Shown piece after piece: positions 6,901 to 14,316 of a stretch of DNA of 64,000 bases. Location of the stretch: NCBI GenBank assembly GCA_004557125.1, contig SFET01000016.1:1-64000 (forward strand). The letters run 5' to 3'. Each line of letters begins with the position of its first letter. Position 1 is the stretch's first letter. The DNA comes from Clostridiales bacterium (lineage in GTDB: Bacteria > Bacillota > Clostridia > Christensenellales > Aristaeellaceae). Below the pieces are notes generated by a model. The model was given only the letters and a program-made list of their open reading frames with translations. It was not told where the DNA came from and did not search any database. Both the position numbers and the translations under genes were made by a program.

Positions 6901-9684
6901 CTTCTTCAGCAGCGCCTCGATCTCTGCATCCAGCGAATCCAGTGTCTCAATGTCTGCGGTCAGCTGATCGGCAACGGAGGTATAGCCCGCATTCTGCGCG
7001 TCCGTGCGCATTTGTTCCAGTTCTTCGCGGGTAGATGCGGTGAGAGCCTTGAATGAATCCGTCCATTCGGTGACGATTTCATCCGTTTCCTTCTGACCGT
7101 CCGTCCAGACGGCGATTAGGCCGTTCAGCCATTCCTGAGCATTCTGGCTGTCGCGGGTGAAGCCCGACCTGTCCATGCCGAAGAAGGACAGACCCTCGCT
7201 CTGACCATAGAAGGTCTCGGCGGCAGTACGCCTCCATTCTTCGGCGGTTTCCTGCATGCCCTTGAGCGCCTCGCGGGCCTGCTTTGCGCCGGTGACGTAG
7301 TCGGAAATGGCATAGGTCGCCGTGATGGTCGCCGCAGCCACCGCCAGCCACACGGCAGGGGAACTGCCCAGCACCGTCATGAAGCCCTTGAACCCGCCGC
7401 CCGCCTTGCCAACGGAGGTGGCGAACTTGCCGATTCCCGTCGAAAGCACACCCACGCCCTTCGTCATCTTGCCGAACAGCAGAAGCACCGGCCCGGCTGC
7501 GGCGGCAATCGCAGCATAGCGGATGATCTGCATCCGCTGTGCAGCATCCAGCTCCATGAAGCCGTCCAGCAGGTCGCCCGCGCCTTCGATGAGGTTCTGG
7601 ATCGTGGGATTGAGGTCATCGCCGAGCTGCTGGCCGAAGAGCACGGCCTTGTTCTTCAGATTGGTCAGCTTGCTTTCGGTGGTGGCATAGCGCTTGTTCG
7701 CCTCGGTGGTGAGGGCAGTATTCTCCGCCCACGCGCGGTTGGCGGTCGCCTGCGCCCGACTGAACAGCTCAGTGGCGTTGGTGGCACGCAGCAGCGTGTC
7801 GCGCAGACGCACCTCCTTGATGCCGATCTCATCCAGCACGGTGATGGCGCTTTCGCCTTCCTCATCCATGCGGGAGAGACCCACGATGAACGCCTGGAAT
7901 GCGGCGGCGGGGTCGCTGTCAAACAGCGCCTTGAACTGTGCACCGGTCATGCCGCAGACAGCGCCGAAGTCCTCGAGTGCCTGACCGCCCGTGGCGGAGG
8001 CGACCTCCATCTTGATGAGCGCCTTGGAAAACGCCGAGCCGCCCATCTGAGCTTCGATGCCCACGGAGGACAGTGCGGCTGCAAAGCCCAGCACCTGCGC
8101 TTCCGTCAGGCCCACCTGCTTGCCCGCACCCGCGAGTCGCTGCGCCATCTCCATGATGGGCTTCTCCGTCGTGGCAAAGTTGTTGCCCAGATCGACGATG
8201 GTGGAGCCGATGTTCTGGAACAGGCTCTGATCCGTGCCCATGACGTTGGCGAACTTGGCGATGGAGGTTGCAGCCTCGTCCGCGTTCAGATCCTCGCAGG
8301 AATTGCCCAGGTCGATCATGACGCGGGTGAAGTCCGTGAGATACTCGTTTGCAATGCCCAGCTGACCGCCGGTGGCCATGACCTCGTTGATCTCGGTGGT
8401 GGAAGCGGCAATCTGGGTGGACATCTGCTTGGAGGATGCAGCAAGAGATGCGAACTCCGTCTCAGTCGCATCCACCGTCTTGCGCACGCTGGCAAAGGAG
8501 GACTCGAAGTCCAGCGAGGCCTTAACCGCCGCCGTACCCAGCGTGAGGATGGGCGTGGTGATGTACATGGACAGGGCTTTGCCCGCCGTGGTCAGCTTTC
8601 TGCTGACGGAGTCGCAGCTTCGACCGAAGCTCTCGAGTGTTCTGCCTGCCGCAGTCCATGCAGAGCGTGCGGTCGCCAGCTGGCGGTTTGTGTCCTCGAT
8701 CTCCGCGCGGGTCGTTCTGACGGCGGCATTGGCCCGATTCAGCGCGGCTTCCGCATCGATTACGGCATCGGAGGCCTGACGAATCTTTTCCGGATCGTTG
8801 GCCTGCTGTGCCGCCTCAAGCTGCTCCCTCGCACCCTGTAAGGCGTTTTCATACTGCTCGACGGACTTTTCCTGAATCTCCAGCTTTTCCCGCAGGAACG
8901 TCAGCTTTGCAGACAACCCCGCGACGCTGGTATCCATATCCTTGATCCCCGCCGTGGCCAGACGGAATTTGCTCTCGGCGAGGTTGATCTCCCTGCCGAA
9001 GGTCGCAATGGCGGCGCGGCTGGCATCGATGGATCGTCCAGCTGCGTCCCAGTTGGTCTGGGCCAGCCGCAGGGACTGATTGCAACGGTTGATCTCAGCC
9101 TCCGTCTGCCGCACACCCGCCTGAGCTATGTTGAGGTTCGTGTTGGCCTGGGACACCGCATCCGCAGCGTTCTGCGTCGCCTTTCTGAGCGCCGTGTTCT
9201 GACCGGAGAGCTTCTTCACCTCCTGCACGGAGGCGCGGTACTCGCCCTTGAGCGCATCCAGATTGGCTCTTGCAGCGATGGTCGCGGAGTTGGATTCGCC
9301 CAGCGTCGAGGAATAGGTGCGCACCTGCTGAGCGGCGGCTGCGACCTGCTCCTTGAGCGACTGTTGGGCAGCCTTTGCCGCTTCCAGCCGCTGGGCGTAG
9401 TCGTTCTGGCGGTTGTAGCATTCCGTCAGCTTATTGTTCGCGGTCTCCAGCGCGCGCTGGTACTGCCCGACCATGTCCTTCTGCAAGGACAGGCGGCGCT
9501 CCAGCGTGGAGAGCTGGGTGGCAAGGCCGGTGGTCGTGCGTTCGAAGCCCTCCACACCGGCAGCAGCCAGCCTGAACTGGGATTCCGCTTCGGCGATCTG
9601 CCTGCTGACGGACTTGATGTTCCGGGTGAAATTGTCCGTCTGCAGGGACAGCGACACCACAAGGTCGCGGAGGGTTTCAGACAT
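3940..9684 (-). CDS. Tail tape measure protein
   Basis: A 1914-aa protein that fixes tail length. The N-terminal ~350 residues are coiled coil built from two related modules (AESQFRLAAAG near residue 33 and AESKFRLATAG near 237). A TP901-type tape-measure core follows (FESSFASVRKTVDATETEF through TSIAKFANVMGTD). A hydrophobic stretch lies around residues 720-830 (AAIAAAAGPVLLLFG, AVWLAVAAATITATYAI). A run of tandem ~27-aa repeats lies around residues 1245-1390. The C-terminus has the usual GINSPARRM and IHSPSRVFENEVG motifs. No peptidoglycan hydrolase domain is evident. The ATG at 9684 follows GATGGAGGTAAATTCCG. Confidence 0.95.
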   Translation of the reverse strand: MSETLRDLVVSLSLQTDNFTRNIKSVSRQIAEAESQFRLAAAGVEGFERTTTGLATQLSTLERRLSLQKDMVGQYQRALETANNKLTECYNRQNDYAQRLEAAKAAQQSLKEQVAAAAQQVRTYSSTLGESNSATIAARANLDALKGEYRASVQEVKKLSGQNTALRKATQNAADAVSQANTNLNIAQAGVRQTEAEINRCNQSLRLAQTNWDAAGRSIDASRAAIATFGREINLAESKFRLATAGIKDMDTSVAGLSAKLTFLREKLEIQEKSVEQYENALQGAREQLEAAQQANDPEKIRQASDAVIDAEAALNRANAAVRTTRAEIEDTNRQLATARSAWTAAGRTLESFGRSCDSVSRKLTTAGKALSMYITTPILTLGTAAVKASLDFESSFASVRKTVDATETEFASLAASSKQMSTQIAASTTEINEVMATGGQLGIANEYLTDFTRVMIDLGNSCEDLNADEAATSIAKFANVMGTDQSLFQNIGSTIVDLGNNFATTEKPIMEMAQRLAGAGKQVGLTEAQVLGFAAALSSVGIEAQMGGSAFSKALIKMEVASATGGQALEDFGAVCGMTGAQFKALFDSDPAAAFQAFIVGLSRMDEEGESAITVLDEIGIKEVRLRDTLLRATNATELFSRAQATANRAWAENTALTTEANKRYATTESKLTNLKNKAVLFGQQLGDDLNPTIQNLIEGAGDLLDGFMELDAAQRMQIIRYAAIAAAAGPVLLLFGKMTKGVGVLSTGIGKFATSVGKAGGGFKGFMTVLGSSPAVWLAVAAATITATYAISDYVTGAKQAREALKGMQETAEEWRRTAAETFYGQSEGLSFFGMDRSGFTRDSQNAQEWLNGLIAVWTDGQKETDEIVTEWTDSFKALTASTREELEQMRTDAQNAGYTSVADQLTADIETLDSLDAEIEALLKKRQNGYFSEADQIRLQELIDTREAIEVKYHLSPADEDGFDEIRQKLDAEVARAQARGQSDADVTVYENAMVAAAEGLAAMNGEIDAQYDKEYALIQLIEDSAERQAAMDALNAKYVEDRRNAAMEYAQLLSGIVAPVWEQEDIQKAASNVDLLNQKLREYSAASESEKPAILAEINALTAAMDEGAMTEYIALLMQIQSLLDSGMTEAEVQALFPEIDFSTALEQIAAIQTFLNGRSAELPGLTAMFGEALPEEVLTIATDLDMTGAQARWNEFAQNPGAITTDAVIAQYTEDQNTIMVQPQVDAFIAKYTEIPEGASTAALTPEGLIAYVGTYAEATSGADVSGLTPVNVTAMVSAYEELASGTDVSALKPDEITAYITSYLEAEGVDMSGLTPEGITAFVLAYEEITGGALTTALTPDNITAMVVRYLEAEGVDVSALSPDQVEAIVSSFAEATGCDKSQLLQNFTAYIAQYDDTNAIKPRLSVSVGIYGYDLAAYRKFVAQNPIEVQGIVRLGEVYDNPSQALADTQARFWKDGVEIPASAVPEDMLTADKIAVLDEDGTLHVLITPEVTGNPEAIESAVAPLAEKSVPVQAFGGFSTHDWGWLNDLIGSDVFERMDWLTLDLSAYAKNVKGTWADWRLIGSNVADYNNRINQEFDPETTAGLQTYVAEMVAAILSGQEVSEEDMAHLQSVIDFINAMDASGTGEAFISGMTDTLNASGFVTSAETLASDLQSTLDGAVQGVDFSASGAQVAAGIGEGMSSADMSGSAEAMAANTESAANAAFGINSPARRMVPTGEYVAAGVGEGMQGYSFAPAAGAVAGNAVSALSAALNSSTLRPVGVSAMQGLKSGILAGRSGVISAMRSAARAAVNAAKAELQIHSPSRVFENEVGVMTMRGFGEGVVKESRSQARIIRNAARYLTGEAREGSIVTTSNDNRRSYDNSVTSTIQVQQMVVRDEQDIRSLAVEIATLTRRQQRGKGMRMA
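5520..5950 (-). repeat. Tandem ~27-residue repeats inside the tape measure gene
   Basis: Five to six consecutive units share the pattern (D/T)xSxL(T/K/S)P(E/D)xIxAxVxxYxEA, for example 'VSGLTPVNVTAMVSAYEEL', 'VSALKPDEITAYITSYLEA' and 'MSGLTPEGITAFVLAYEEI'. The units are diverged in DNA but regular in spacing, which suggests old duplications that lengthened the protein. Confidence 0.8.
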
Positions 9685-9745
9685 CGGAATTTACCTCCAT
9701 CAATTAAAAAAATAAAGGGTAGATATGGTGTATACCTCATGGTGT

Positions 9746-9775
9746 TTGGTGTAAATTCCTCCTATGCTGTATTCT
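9746..9775 (+). promoter_or_regulatory. Weak candidate promoter for the plus-strand HTH gene
   Basis: TTGGTG - 18 nt - TATTCT lies 38-68 bp upstream of the HTH start codon within an AT-rich spacer. Both boxes match the consensus at only four of six positions. Confidence 0.3.
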
Positions 9776-9813
9776 GGATAGTTTTACTAAACATCTAGAA
9801 GGGGGAATTACAA

Positions 9814-10086
9814 ATGAAGCAAACCTGTAAGTGTGAGCTGCGCGAGTATATGACGGATTGTCTTACGAGGGCTAGAATTGAGAACAGCATGTCTCAATCT
9901 GAGTTTTCAGAGCACCTAATGATGGACACCCGTTCCTATGCAGCATTGGAACATGGCGACAGTCTGTGTTGTACACTGACTTTTATCCTCTACCTGGTTC
10001 TTTTCTGTAAGGATGTAGATGAACTCGTTATGGATCTTCGTGAAATCGTAATGCGGCACATCAGCGAAGAAAAAAGTACGGCATGA
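9814..10086 (+). CDS. Small HTH (XRE-like) protein, opposite strand to the tail operon
   Basis: A 90-aa protein whose residues ~20-50 (ARIENSMSQSEFSEHLMMD, then TRSYAALEHGD) fit the first helices of an XRE-type DNA-binding domain. The rest is a hydrophobic segment (TFILYLVLFCKDVDELVMDL) probably used for dimerisation. It has a clear SD (AGAAGGGGGAA) before ATG 9814. It is the only plus-strand gene in the head-tail block, sits between tape measure and chaperone, and is visibly AT-richer than its neighbours, so it is likely an acquired cargo regulator. Its target is unknown. The C-terminal half is unusual for XRE repressors. Confidence 0.65.
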   Translation: MKQTCKCELREYMTDCLTRARIENSMSQSEFSEHLMMDTRSYAALEHGDSLCCTLTFILYLVLFCKDVDELVMDLREIVMRHISEEKSTA

Positions 10087-10092
10087 CTGTGT

Positions 10093-10350
10093 TTACACGT
10101 TAGGAGTTAACTGACTCCACACCTCATCAATATAGCGAGGCATGGGTACCTGTCGTGCCTTTTCGCGTTTGGCATGCCAGCAGCGGATGCGGAGAAAACC
10201 GAGCATGTCCATCTCGTCAATCTCCCGCATGCGCCAGCCGTTTTCCAAAAGGGAATTGTAGGTGGAATAGATGAAATCCGGCAGCGTCAGAACTGAGGAA
10301 TCTCCTCCGATTCCGGGGTCGCCTCCGTCCTCGCTGCCTTCGTAGGGAAC
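10093..10350 (-). CDS. Tail chaperone C-terminal extension in the -1 frame (gpGT-type)
   Basis: The minus-strand frame -1 to the chaperone gene is open from 10350 to a TAA at 10093. Its product ends in a coherent sequence (TLPDFIYSTYNSLLENGWRM, then EIDEMDMLGFLRIRCW, ending YIDEVWSQLTP) of the kind found as the second tail-assembly-chaperone ORF of Firmicutes siphophages. No well-placed start codon with an SD is visible. The zero frame stops inside this region (10287), so expression by -1 ribosomal frameshifting is likely. I could not identify a classical X XXY YYZ heptamer; a GGAGGAG just before the zero-frame stop could act as a stimulatory internal SD. Initiation at an internal ATG near residue 40 of the extension is the alternative. 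Confidence 0.6.
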   Translation of the reverse strand, partial: VPYEGSEDGGDPGIGGDSSVLTLPDFIYSTYNSLLENGWRMREIDEMDMLGFLRIRCWHAKREKARQVPMPRYIDEVWSQLTPNV

Positions 10351-10676
10351 TCATTCAGGATGCCGGTGGTCTGCGTCTGTACCGCCATGAGCGCCAGCGC
10401 GATGTCGTGCATCAGGCGATCCACGGGATAGTGATCCAGCACATCGTCCGGGGTGAACTGGTTGCCGAACAGGATGCAGAACCAGCGGATCATCACATCC
10501 ATCGCGTCGGCAATGGAAAGCTCCCCGGCATCCGCAGGTGTCTCACCCTTGAGCGCAGCGTTGGACAGGGCGACGATCCGCCCGTACATCTTGGCGGCGG
10601 GCTCCATTTCCCGCAGCGCCCTGCCGGAGACGAAGTCGATGGAATATTTCTGATTGTTCAACGTGCAGGTAATCAT
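10287..10676 (-). CDS. Tail assembly chaperone (gpG-like)
   Basis: A 129-aa protein between the major tail protein and the tape measure, which is the fixed position of tail assembly chaperones that coat the tape measure before tube polymerisation. The sequence (MITCTLNNQKYSIDF, FVSGRALREMEPAAKMYGRI, LDHYPVDRLMHDIALALMAV) fits the Firmicutes gp12/gpG-like class. The ATG follows AAAAAAGGAGACATG. The acidic tail ends at TGA 10287, where the -1 frame continues for another ~60 residues. Confidence 0.8.
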   Translation of the reverse strand: MITCTLNNQKYSIDFVSGRALREMEPAAKMYGRIVALSNAALKGETPADAGELSIADAMDVMIRWFCILFGNQFTPDDVLDHYPVDRLMHDIALALMAVQTQTTGILNEFPTKAARTEATPESEEIPQF

Positions 10677-10702
10677 GTTTCATGTCTCCTTTTTTAGATA
10701 GG

Positions 10703-10735
10703 TAGAAAAGCACACCCCCTGCGCGGAGGTGTGCT
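10703..10735 (-). terminator. Terminator/attenuator after the major tail protein gene
   Basis: On the minus strand the stem AGCACACC...GGTGTGCT is followed by TTTTC, immediately after the major tail protein stop (10745). It probably lowers readthrough into the chaperone and tape measure genes, which are needed in fewer copies than the tube protein. Confidence 0.65.
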
Positions 10736-10744
10736 CGACTGTCA

Positions 10745-11356
10745 TCAGGCTGCGGTGAAGCTGGGCTCGTACACCGACTGAAGGAAGGTTGCGGCCTTCT
10801 CTGCCGTGAAGCCGTTCTGGCCCTCGTCCGCGACCGCCTGATAGCGCCCATCGTGGGTGCGCTTGATTGCAGTCCACTCGACCTCGCCGGTCTGGCGGGT
10901 GATGGTCTTGCCCTCCTTGGTCGCGTAGTTCTCGGTGACCGGCTTGGCGCGCACCTTGTACAGCCACACAAAGCGGTAGGTCTTGTCAGACTTCTCGCTT
11001 CGGAAGCCGACCGCGTAGTAGGGCGGCTTGTCTTGTGCGGTGCGGACGAGCACACCGTTGTCGTCGATCTTGTTGCCAAAGATTTTTTCCTGGATCATCA
11101 GGGGAATGTCGGCCATCTTCGTCTTGAACGACAGCTCAGGATCGGGATAGAGCACGTCGCCCTCGATGTCGTCGTAATACTGGACATCCGGGTCAGCGTT
11201 GTCCGGGGTGATGCTGGCTTCAATAGCTCCTGCGAGTTTCTGAAGATCGCCGTAGGTCAGCGTTGCCTCGGTATCCTCCAGCAGTTCCGCGATGACCACG
11301 TCCTTGAGGCCCACGGTAGAGGCTACCTTAGGCGATGCAGCGATGGTTCCTGCCAT
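10745..11356 (-). CDS. Major tail (tube) protein
   Basis: A 203-aa protein matching the phi13-type major tail protein family of Firmicutes siphophages (VGLKDVVIAELLEDTEATL at the start, VLYPDPELSFKTKMADIPL in the middle, KTYRFVWLYKVRAKPVTENY). It forms the stacked rings of the tail tube. The ATG at 11356 follows AAAGGAGAGAAGTATT. It is preceded by the head-tail completion genes and followed by a hairpin terminator, as expected for the most abundant tail product. No additional Ig-like C-terminal domain is present. Confidence 0.9.
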   Translation of the reverse strand: MAGTIAASPKVASTVGLKDVVIAELLEDTEATLTYGDLQKLAGAIEASITPDNADPDVQYYDDIEGDVLYPDPELSFKTKMADIPLMIQEKIFGNKIDDNGVLVRTAQDKPPYYAVGFRSEKSDKTYRFVWLYKVRAKPVTENYATKEGKTITRQTGEVEWTAIKRTHDGRYQAVADEGQNGFTAEKAATFLQSVYEPSFTAA

Positions 11357-11371
11357 AATACTTCTCTCCTT

Positions 11372-11800
11372 TTACATTTGGTCGATTGCATCCCGCAGCC
11401 CGTCGCGGATGATCTCATAGGCTTCATCCTGACGGACATCGTAAGCGGGACGGATGAACGGGTGCGCAGGAGCAGGGGCCGGGCCGCCGTGGCCGTACTC
11501 CACATACGCGGGATAATAGTCTTCGTTGTTCCAGTCCTTGCGGTGTACACCGATGGTGATGTGGCGGCCCCGCTTGGAGCTGCGCTTTACCCTGCCAATC
11601 TGCAGTGCGGCATGCAGATCACCAGATAGAATCTGCGGGTCGTGGGAGGCGTTGGCCTGCATCTGTTCATGGATGGGCACGGCAGCGGCCTCCAGAATGC
11701 GTTTCGCTACCGGAGCGCCCGCGCCGTCTGCGTCCATTTTGCTGGCCATGCCCGCAATGTCGGTCATGAGATCGTCAAAGCCGTCCACGTCAAGGGGCAT
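11372..11800 (-). CDS. HK97 gp10-like neck/tail-completion protein
   Basis: A 142-aa protein of the HK97 gp10 family: MPLDVDGFDDLMTDIAGM, then LEAAAVPIHEQMQANA, SGDLHAALQIGRVKRSSK, and the conserved ending YVEYGHGGPAPAPAHPFIRP. The ATG at 11800 follows CGAGGAGGTGGAACTGG and overlaps the upstream gene by 11 nt. The frame is open further upstream only as overlap with that gene. It likely acts in joining the head to the tail tube. Confidence 0.85.
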   Translation of the reverse strand: MPLDVDGFDDLMTDIAGMASKMDADGAGAPVAKRILEAAAVPIHEQMQANASHDPQILSGDLHAALQIGRVKRSSKRGRHITIGVHRKDWNNEDYYPAYVEYGHGGPAPAPAHPFIRPAYDVRQDEAYEIIRDGLRDAIDQM

Positions 11801-12158
11801 CCAGTTCCACCTCCTCGTACAGGCACCACGTCCATTGGATCGTGTACTGCTTCGTGGCAGTGTCGTATGCGGGCTGGTTATAACCCTTATCAGATTCCTC
11901 GACGATGGAAAACCCGGCTGCATACATGGCACTGCGGATGCGCTTTGCCATAGCAGTCGGGTCAATGTCGCTCCAGAGATTCAGATAGACATAGGTTCGT
12001 ATGGCGGTGACGTGATCGTCATGATGCGTTGCTTCGGTGGTTGTGGTGGAATACACAACATACTGAACAGGCGGATTCTGGCTGGAAGTGGTCGGTCGCC
12101 AGACGCCCGCCATGGCAGGAATGCCGATGTTCTGCAGCGCATCCTGTACCTGCTTCAT
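11790..12158 (-). CDS. Tail completion / tail terminator-type protein
   Basis: A 122-aa protein placed between the head-closure and gp10-like genes. That position and the small alpha/beta composition (MKQVQDALQNIGIPAMAG, YVYLNLWSDIDPTAMAKRIR, ending YTIQWTWCLYEEVELD) fit a tail terminator in the gp17/DUF3168-like group, which caps the tail tube at the head-proximal end. It starts in a 4-nt overlap with the preceding gene. The family assignment rests mainly on context. Confidence 0.7.
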   Translation of the reverse strand: MKQVQDALQNIGIPAMAGVWRPTTSSQNPPVQYVVYSTTTTEATHHDDHVTAIRTYVYLNLWSDIDPTAMAKRIRSAMYAAGFSIVEESDKGYNQPAYDTATKQYTIQWTWCLYEEVELDAP

Positions 12159-12514
12159 CCGCTGATACCTTCCGAGATAGATGCCTTGAGGCCGAGATAA
12201 TTGTTGCGGAAGCCGTATTCACCCAGCGTGGAAATGAACCACTTCCGACCACGAAAGCGAATCCACATTCCGGGCACAATATCCGACCGGTACCGGATGG
12301 TAAAGTTGATCACTGCCTCGGTGTTCATCACGTCGGCAGCGCGATAGTGCTGGTTACCGGCATCGATGACCGCTGCCCACACCCTGCACACAACAACATC
12401 GGTCGGCTCCGGGTACCCGTTCTCATTGATGGAGTTCACCGTGTGCCCGATCTCTACCAGATGCCGGAGGTCTCCCGGATGCGGGTCGGAATCAAAGTTT
12501 TTATATCCGCGCAA
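12155..12514 (-). CDS. Head closure (head-tail adaptor) protein, SPP1 gp16-like; TTG start
   Basis: A 119-aa small beta-barrel protein: DPHPGDLRHLVEIG, NGYPEPTDVVVCRVWAAVID, VINFTIRYRSDIVPGMWIRF, GRKWFISTLGEYGFRNNYL. The pattern is typical of head-tail adaptors that plug the connector after packaging. The start is TTG (TTG CGC GGA TAT AAA) at 12514, six nt behind the SD GAGGTGA; no ATG or GTG in this frame has an SD. It lies between the connector gene and the tail terminator in a tightly overlapping set. Confidence 0.85.
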   Translation of the reverse strand: MRGYKNFDSDPHPGDLRHLVEIGHTVNSINENGYPEPTDVVVCRVWAAVIDAGNQHYRAADVMNTEAVINFTIRYRSDIVPGMWIRFRGRKWFISTLGEYGFRNNYLGLKASISEGISG

Positions 12515-12529
12515 ACCGAATCACCTCGC

Positions 12530-12814
12530 TTAGAACATCTTGGTTGGGTCGCGGTACGGGTACAGAAGGTTCTGGAACGCCATGCGCATGGTCAGGTACA
12601 CCTGCCGATCCGGATTATCCCGGTTTTCATAGAAATGGCTGACCATGAGCAGCACGGCCAGCCGCACAGGCTCTGGCGCAGGCTCGGAAAACTGCACCCG
12701 GCAGTAATCCTCTGCTGCGGCCTGTGCCTGTGCGATCAGGCTGCCGATATATCCGTCCTCCTCGTCATGCTGGATGCGCAGATGAACCTTCACTTCATCC
12801 ACAGTGACGATCAT
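12530..12814 (-). CDS. Head-tail connector protein (gp6/gp15-like)
   Basis: A 94-aa all-alpha protein: VTVDEVKVHLRIQHDEEDGY, IGSLIAQAQAAAEDYCRV, VRLAVLLMVSHFYENRD, and the conserved ending NLLYPYRDPTKMF. This is the standard signature of the phage gp6-like head-tail connector that docks below the portal. The ATG at 12814 follows GTGAGGTGATCACCC. Its neighbours are the head fibre gene upstream and head closure downstream. Confidence 0.9.
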   Translation of the reverse strand: MIVTVDEVKVHLRIQHDEEDGYIGSLIAQAQAAAEDYCRVQFSEPAPEPVRLAVLLMVSHFYENRDNPDRQVYLTMRMAFQNLLYPYRDPTKMF

Positions 12815-12825
12815 GGGTGATCACC

Positions 12826-13083
12826 TCACTCTGCGGGAGCGACAGCCTTGTCCTCCATGATCCCCGCCGCCTTCAGGACGGCGAGCAGTGCATTGAAGTC
12901 CTCGCGGAGCGCTGCAACGGTGGTGGCTTCGCTTTCCGCGACGAAGGGCAGCTTTGCGACGGGAGCCGGATCGAACAGGCCTTCCGCGCCTTCCACGACA
13001 GCGCCGGGGAGGAAGGTCAGTTTGCCGCCGACGATCCATTCGTTGCCGCCGTGGGCGTGGTAATTTCGGGTAGAACTGGACAT
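12826..13083 (-). CDS. Head fibre-type protein
   Basis: An 85-aa protein immediately downstream of the major capsid gene. The composition and layout (NYHAHGGNEWIVGGKLTFLP, GAVVEGAEGLF, and ALREDFNALLAVLKAAGIM near the end) match the small 'head fiber protein' found behind the capsid gene in many Clostridia prophages. It is presumed to decorate the capsid surface. The ATG at 13083 follows GAGGAGGAATTTC. Confidence 0.75.
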   Translation of the reverse strand: MSSSTRNYHAHGGNEWIVGGKLTFLPGAVVEGAEGLFDPAPVAKLPFVAESEATTVAALREDFNALLAVLKAAGIMEDKAVAPAE

Positions 13084-13107
13084 GGAAATTCCTCCTCTTC
13101 ACATCTG

Positions 13108-14316
13108 TCAGGCCGCCTTCATCTGGAGGCACTTTACTGCCTCGGGCAGAATCAGCTTGCCATCGACGCGCTCACTGGACAGGAAGCCGACCTGACCATT
13201 GGGCGCGTACAGCTCGTTGAGACGCTGGAAGCGACGGCCCTCCCGGTCGGCGATCCAGTAGTAGTTCATATCGCCAAACAGGATAGGCTTGGCGCTGCCC
13301 GCCAGCGTGGGAACAAAGGCCGAGGTGTACACGGGGCGGTTCAGAATGGTGTCAGGCGTACCAGCGGTCACCGAGGGCTGCCAGATATAGTCACCATTGC
13401 CATTCTTCAGCTTGCGCAGGGCCTTGACGGTAGAGTCGTTCATGATGAATACCGCGCTCCTGCGATAGGGAGAACGCAGCGAATAGTACAGATCCATGAC
13501 CTCATCGAAGGTGATCGCGGTGGCGCTGGCAGCGGTGACGCCGATCTCCGCGCCGCCGGTGGCGGAGAGGATGCCGGTGGGCTTGCCTGCGCCATCTCCC
13601 ACGAAGAAAGCCTCCTCTTCAGCAGCGCCGATGCGGCGGGCAAACTCGCGGGCGATATAGCTGGGGACATCGAACACAGAATCGTGCAGCAGCTCGTCGG
13701 ACACCTTGATCATGGTCGCCAGCTTATAGGCGCTGATGGAAATCTGTCCGAAGCTGTCGTCGCTCTCGGGATAGGCGGCGTTTTCATCAATCCACGCAGC
13801 GGTACCCTTGGAAACGGCCACGGGAATCTTGCGGTCGCCGGAGCTGGTGGAAATGACGTGGGCCAGCTGACGGAAGATGTTCTGCTCCTGCAGGGCTTCG
13901 ATCAGGGTACGCTGGTACTCGTCGGGAACGAGATAGCCGCCATGCTCATCTTCGCCGATGCGCAGGACGTTGTACACGTCGGGATGAACGGCCTTGTCGC
14001 GCATCACGCGCCAGAAAGCGGAGTTGTACTCATCGGTGGCGGTGGGCTTCTTCGGCGCGGGCTTGCCCTCGGGCGTGTTGGGCTTGTCGGTGATGGCGCG
14101 GGCGGTGGGGCGATCCAGCTCCAGATCGAGGGCTTCCTGGCGCTCCATGCGCTCGATGGTCTTGCCCATCTCCACGACCTCGGCCTCCATCTTGTCATAG
14201 GCGGCAGAGTCCTCGGCGGACAGAAGGCCGTTCGCATCCTGCCGGGATTCCACGAATGCCTTGGCGGTCTCCCACAGCTTCACGCGCTTTTCGCGCATCT
14301 TACGGATTTCACTCAT
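13108..14316 (-). CDS. HK97-type major capsid protein
   Basis: A 402-aa protein. Residues 1 to ~85 are a charged coiled-coil delta/scaffold domain (MSEIRKMREKRVKLWETAKA, MEAEVVEMGKTIERMERQEA). A Pro/Lys-rich linker follows, and the HK97-fold capsid domain begins near residue 105 (GGYLVPDEYQRTLIEALQEQ, then FFVGDGAGKPTGIL and FGDMNYYWIADREG). The delta domain is normally removed by the neighbouring ClpP-type protease. The ATG overlaps the protease stop (TAATG), and GGAGGAATCCGTA upstream is the SD. Confidence 0.95.
   Translation of the reverse strand: MSEIRKMREKRVKLWETAKAFVESRQDANGLLSAEDSAAYDKMEAEVVEMGKTIERMERQEALDLELDRPTARAITDKPNTPEGKPAPKKPTATDEYNSAFWRVMRDKAVHPDVYNVLRIGEDEHGGYLVPDEYQRTLIEALQEQNIFRQLAHVISTSSGDRKIPVAVSKGTAAWIDENAAYPESDDSFGQISISAYKLATMIKVSDELLHDSVFDVPSYIAREFARRIGAAEEEAFFVGDGAGKPTGILSATGGAEIGVTAASATAITFDEVMDLYYSLRSPYRRSAVFIMNDSTVKALRKLKNGNGDYIWQPSVTAGTPDTILNRPVYTSAFVPTLAGSAKPILFGDMNYYWIADREGRRFQRLNELYAPNGQVGFLSSERVDGKLILPEAVKCLQMKAA

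Noticed and set aside
4255..7056. A 933-codon open frame on the plus strand inside the tape measure gene
   Set aside because: Antisense shadow of the tape measure protein with no SD and no recognisable motif.
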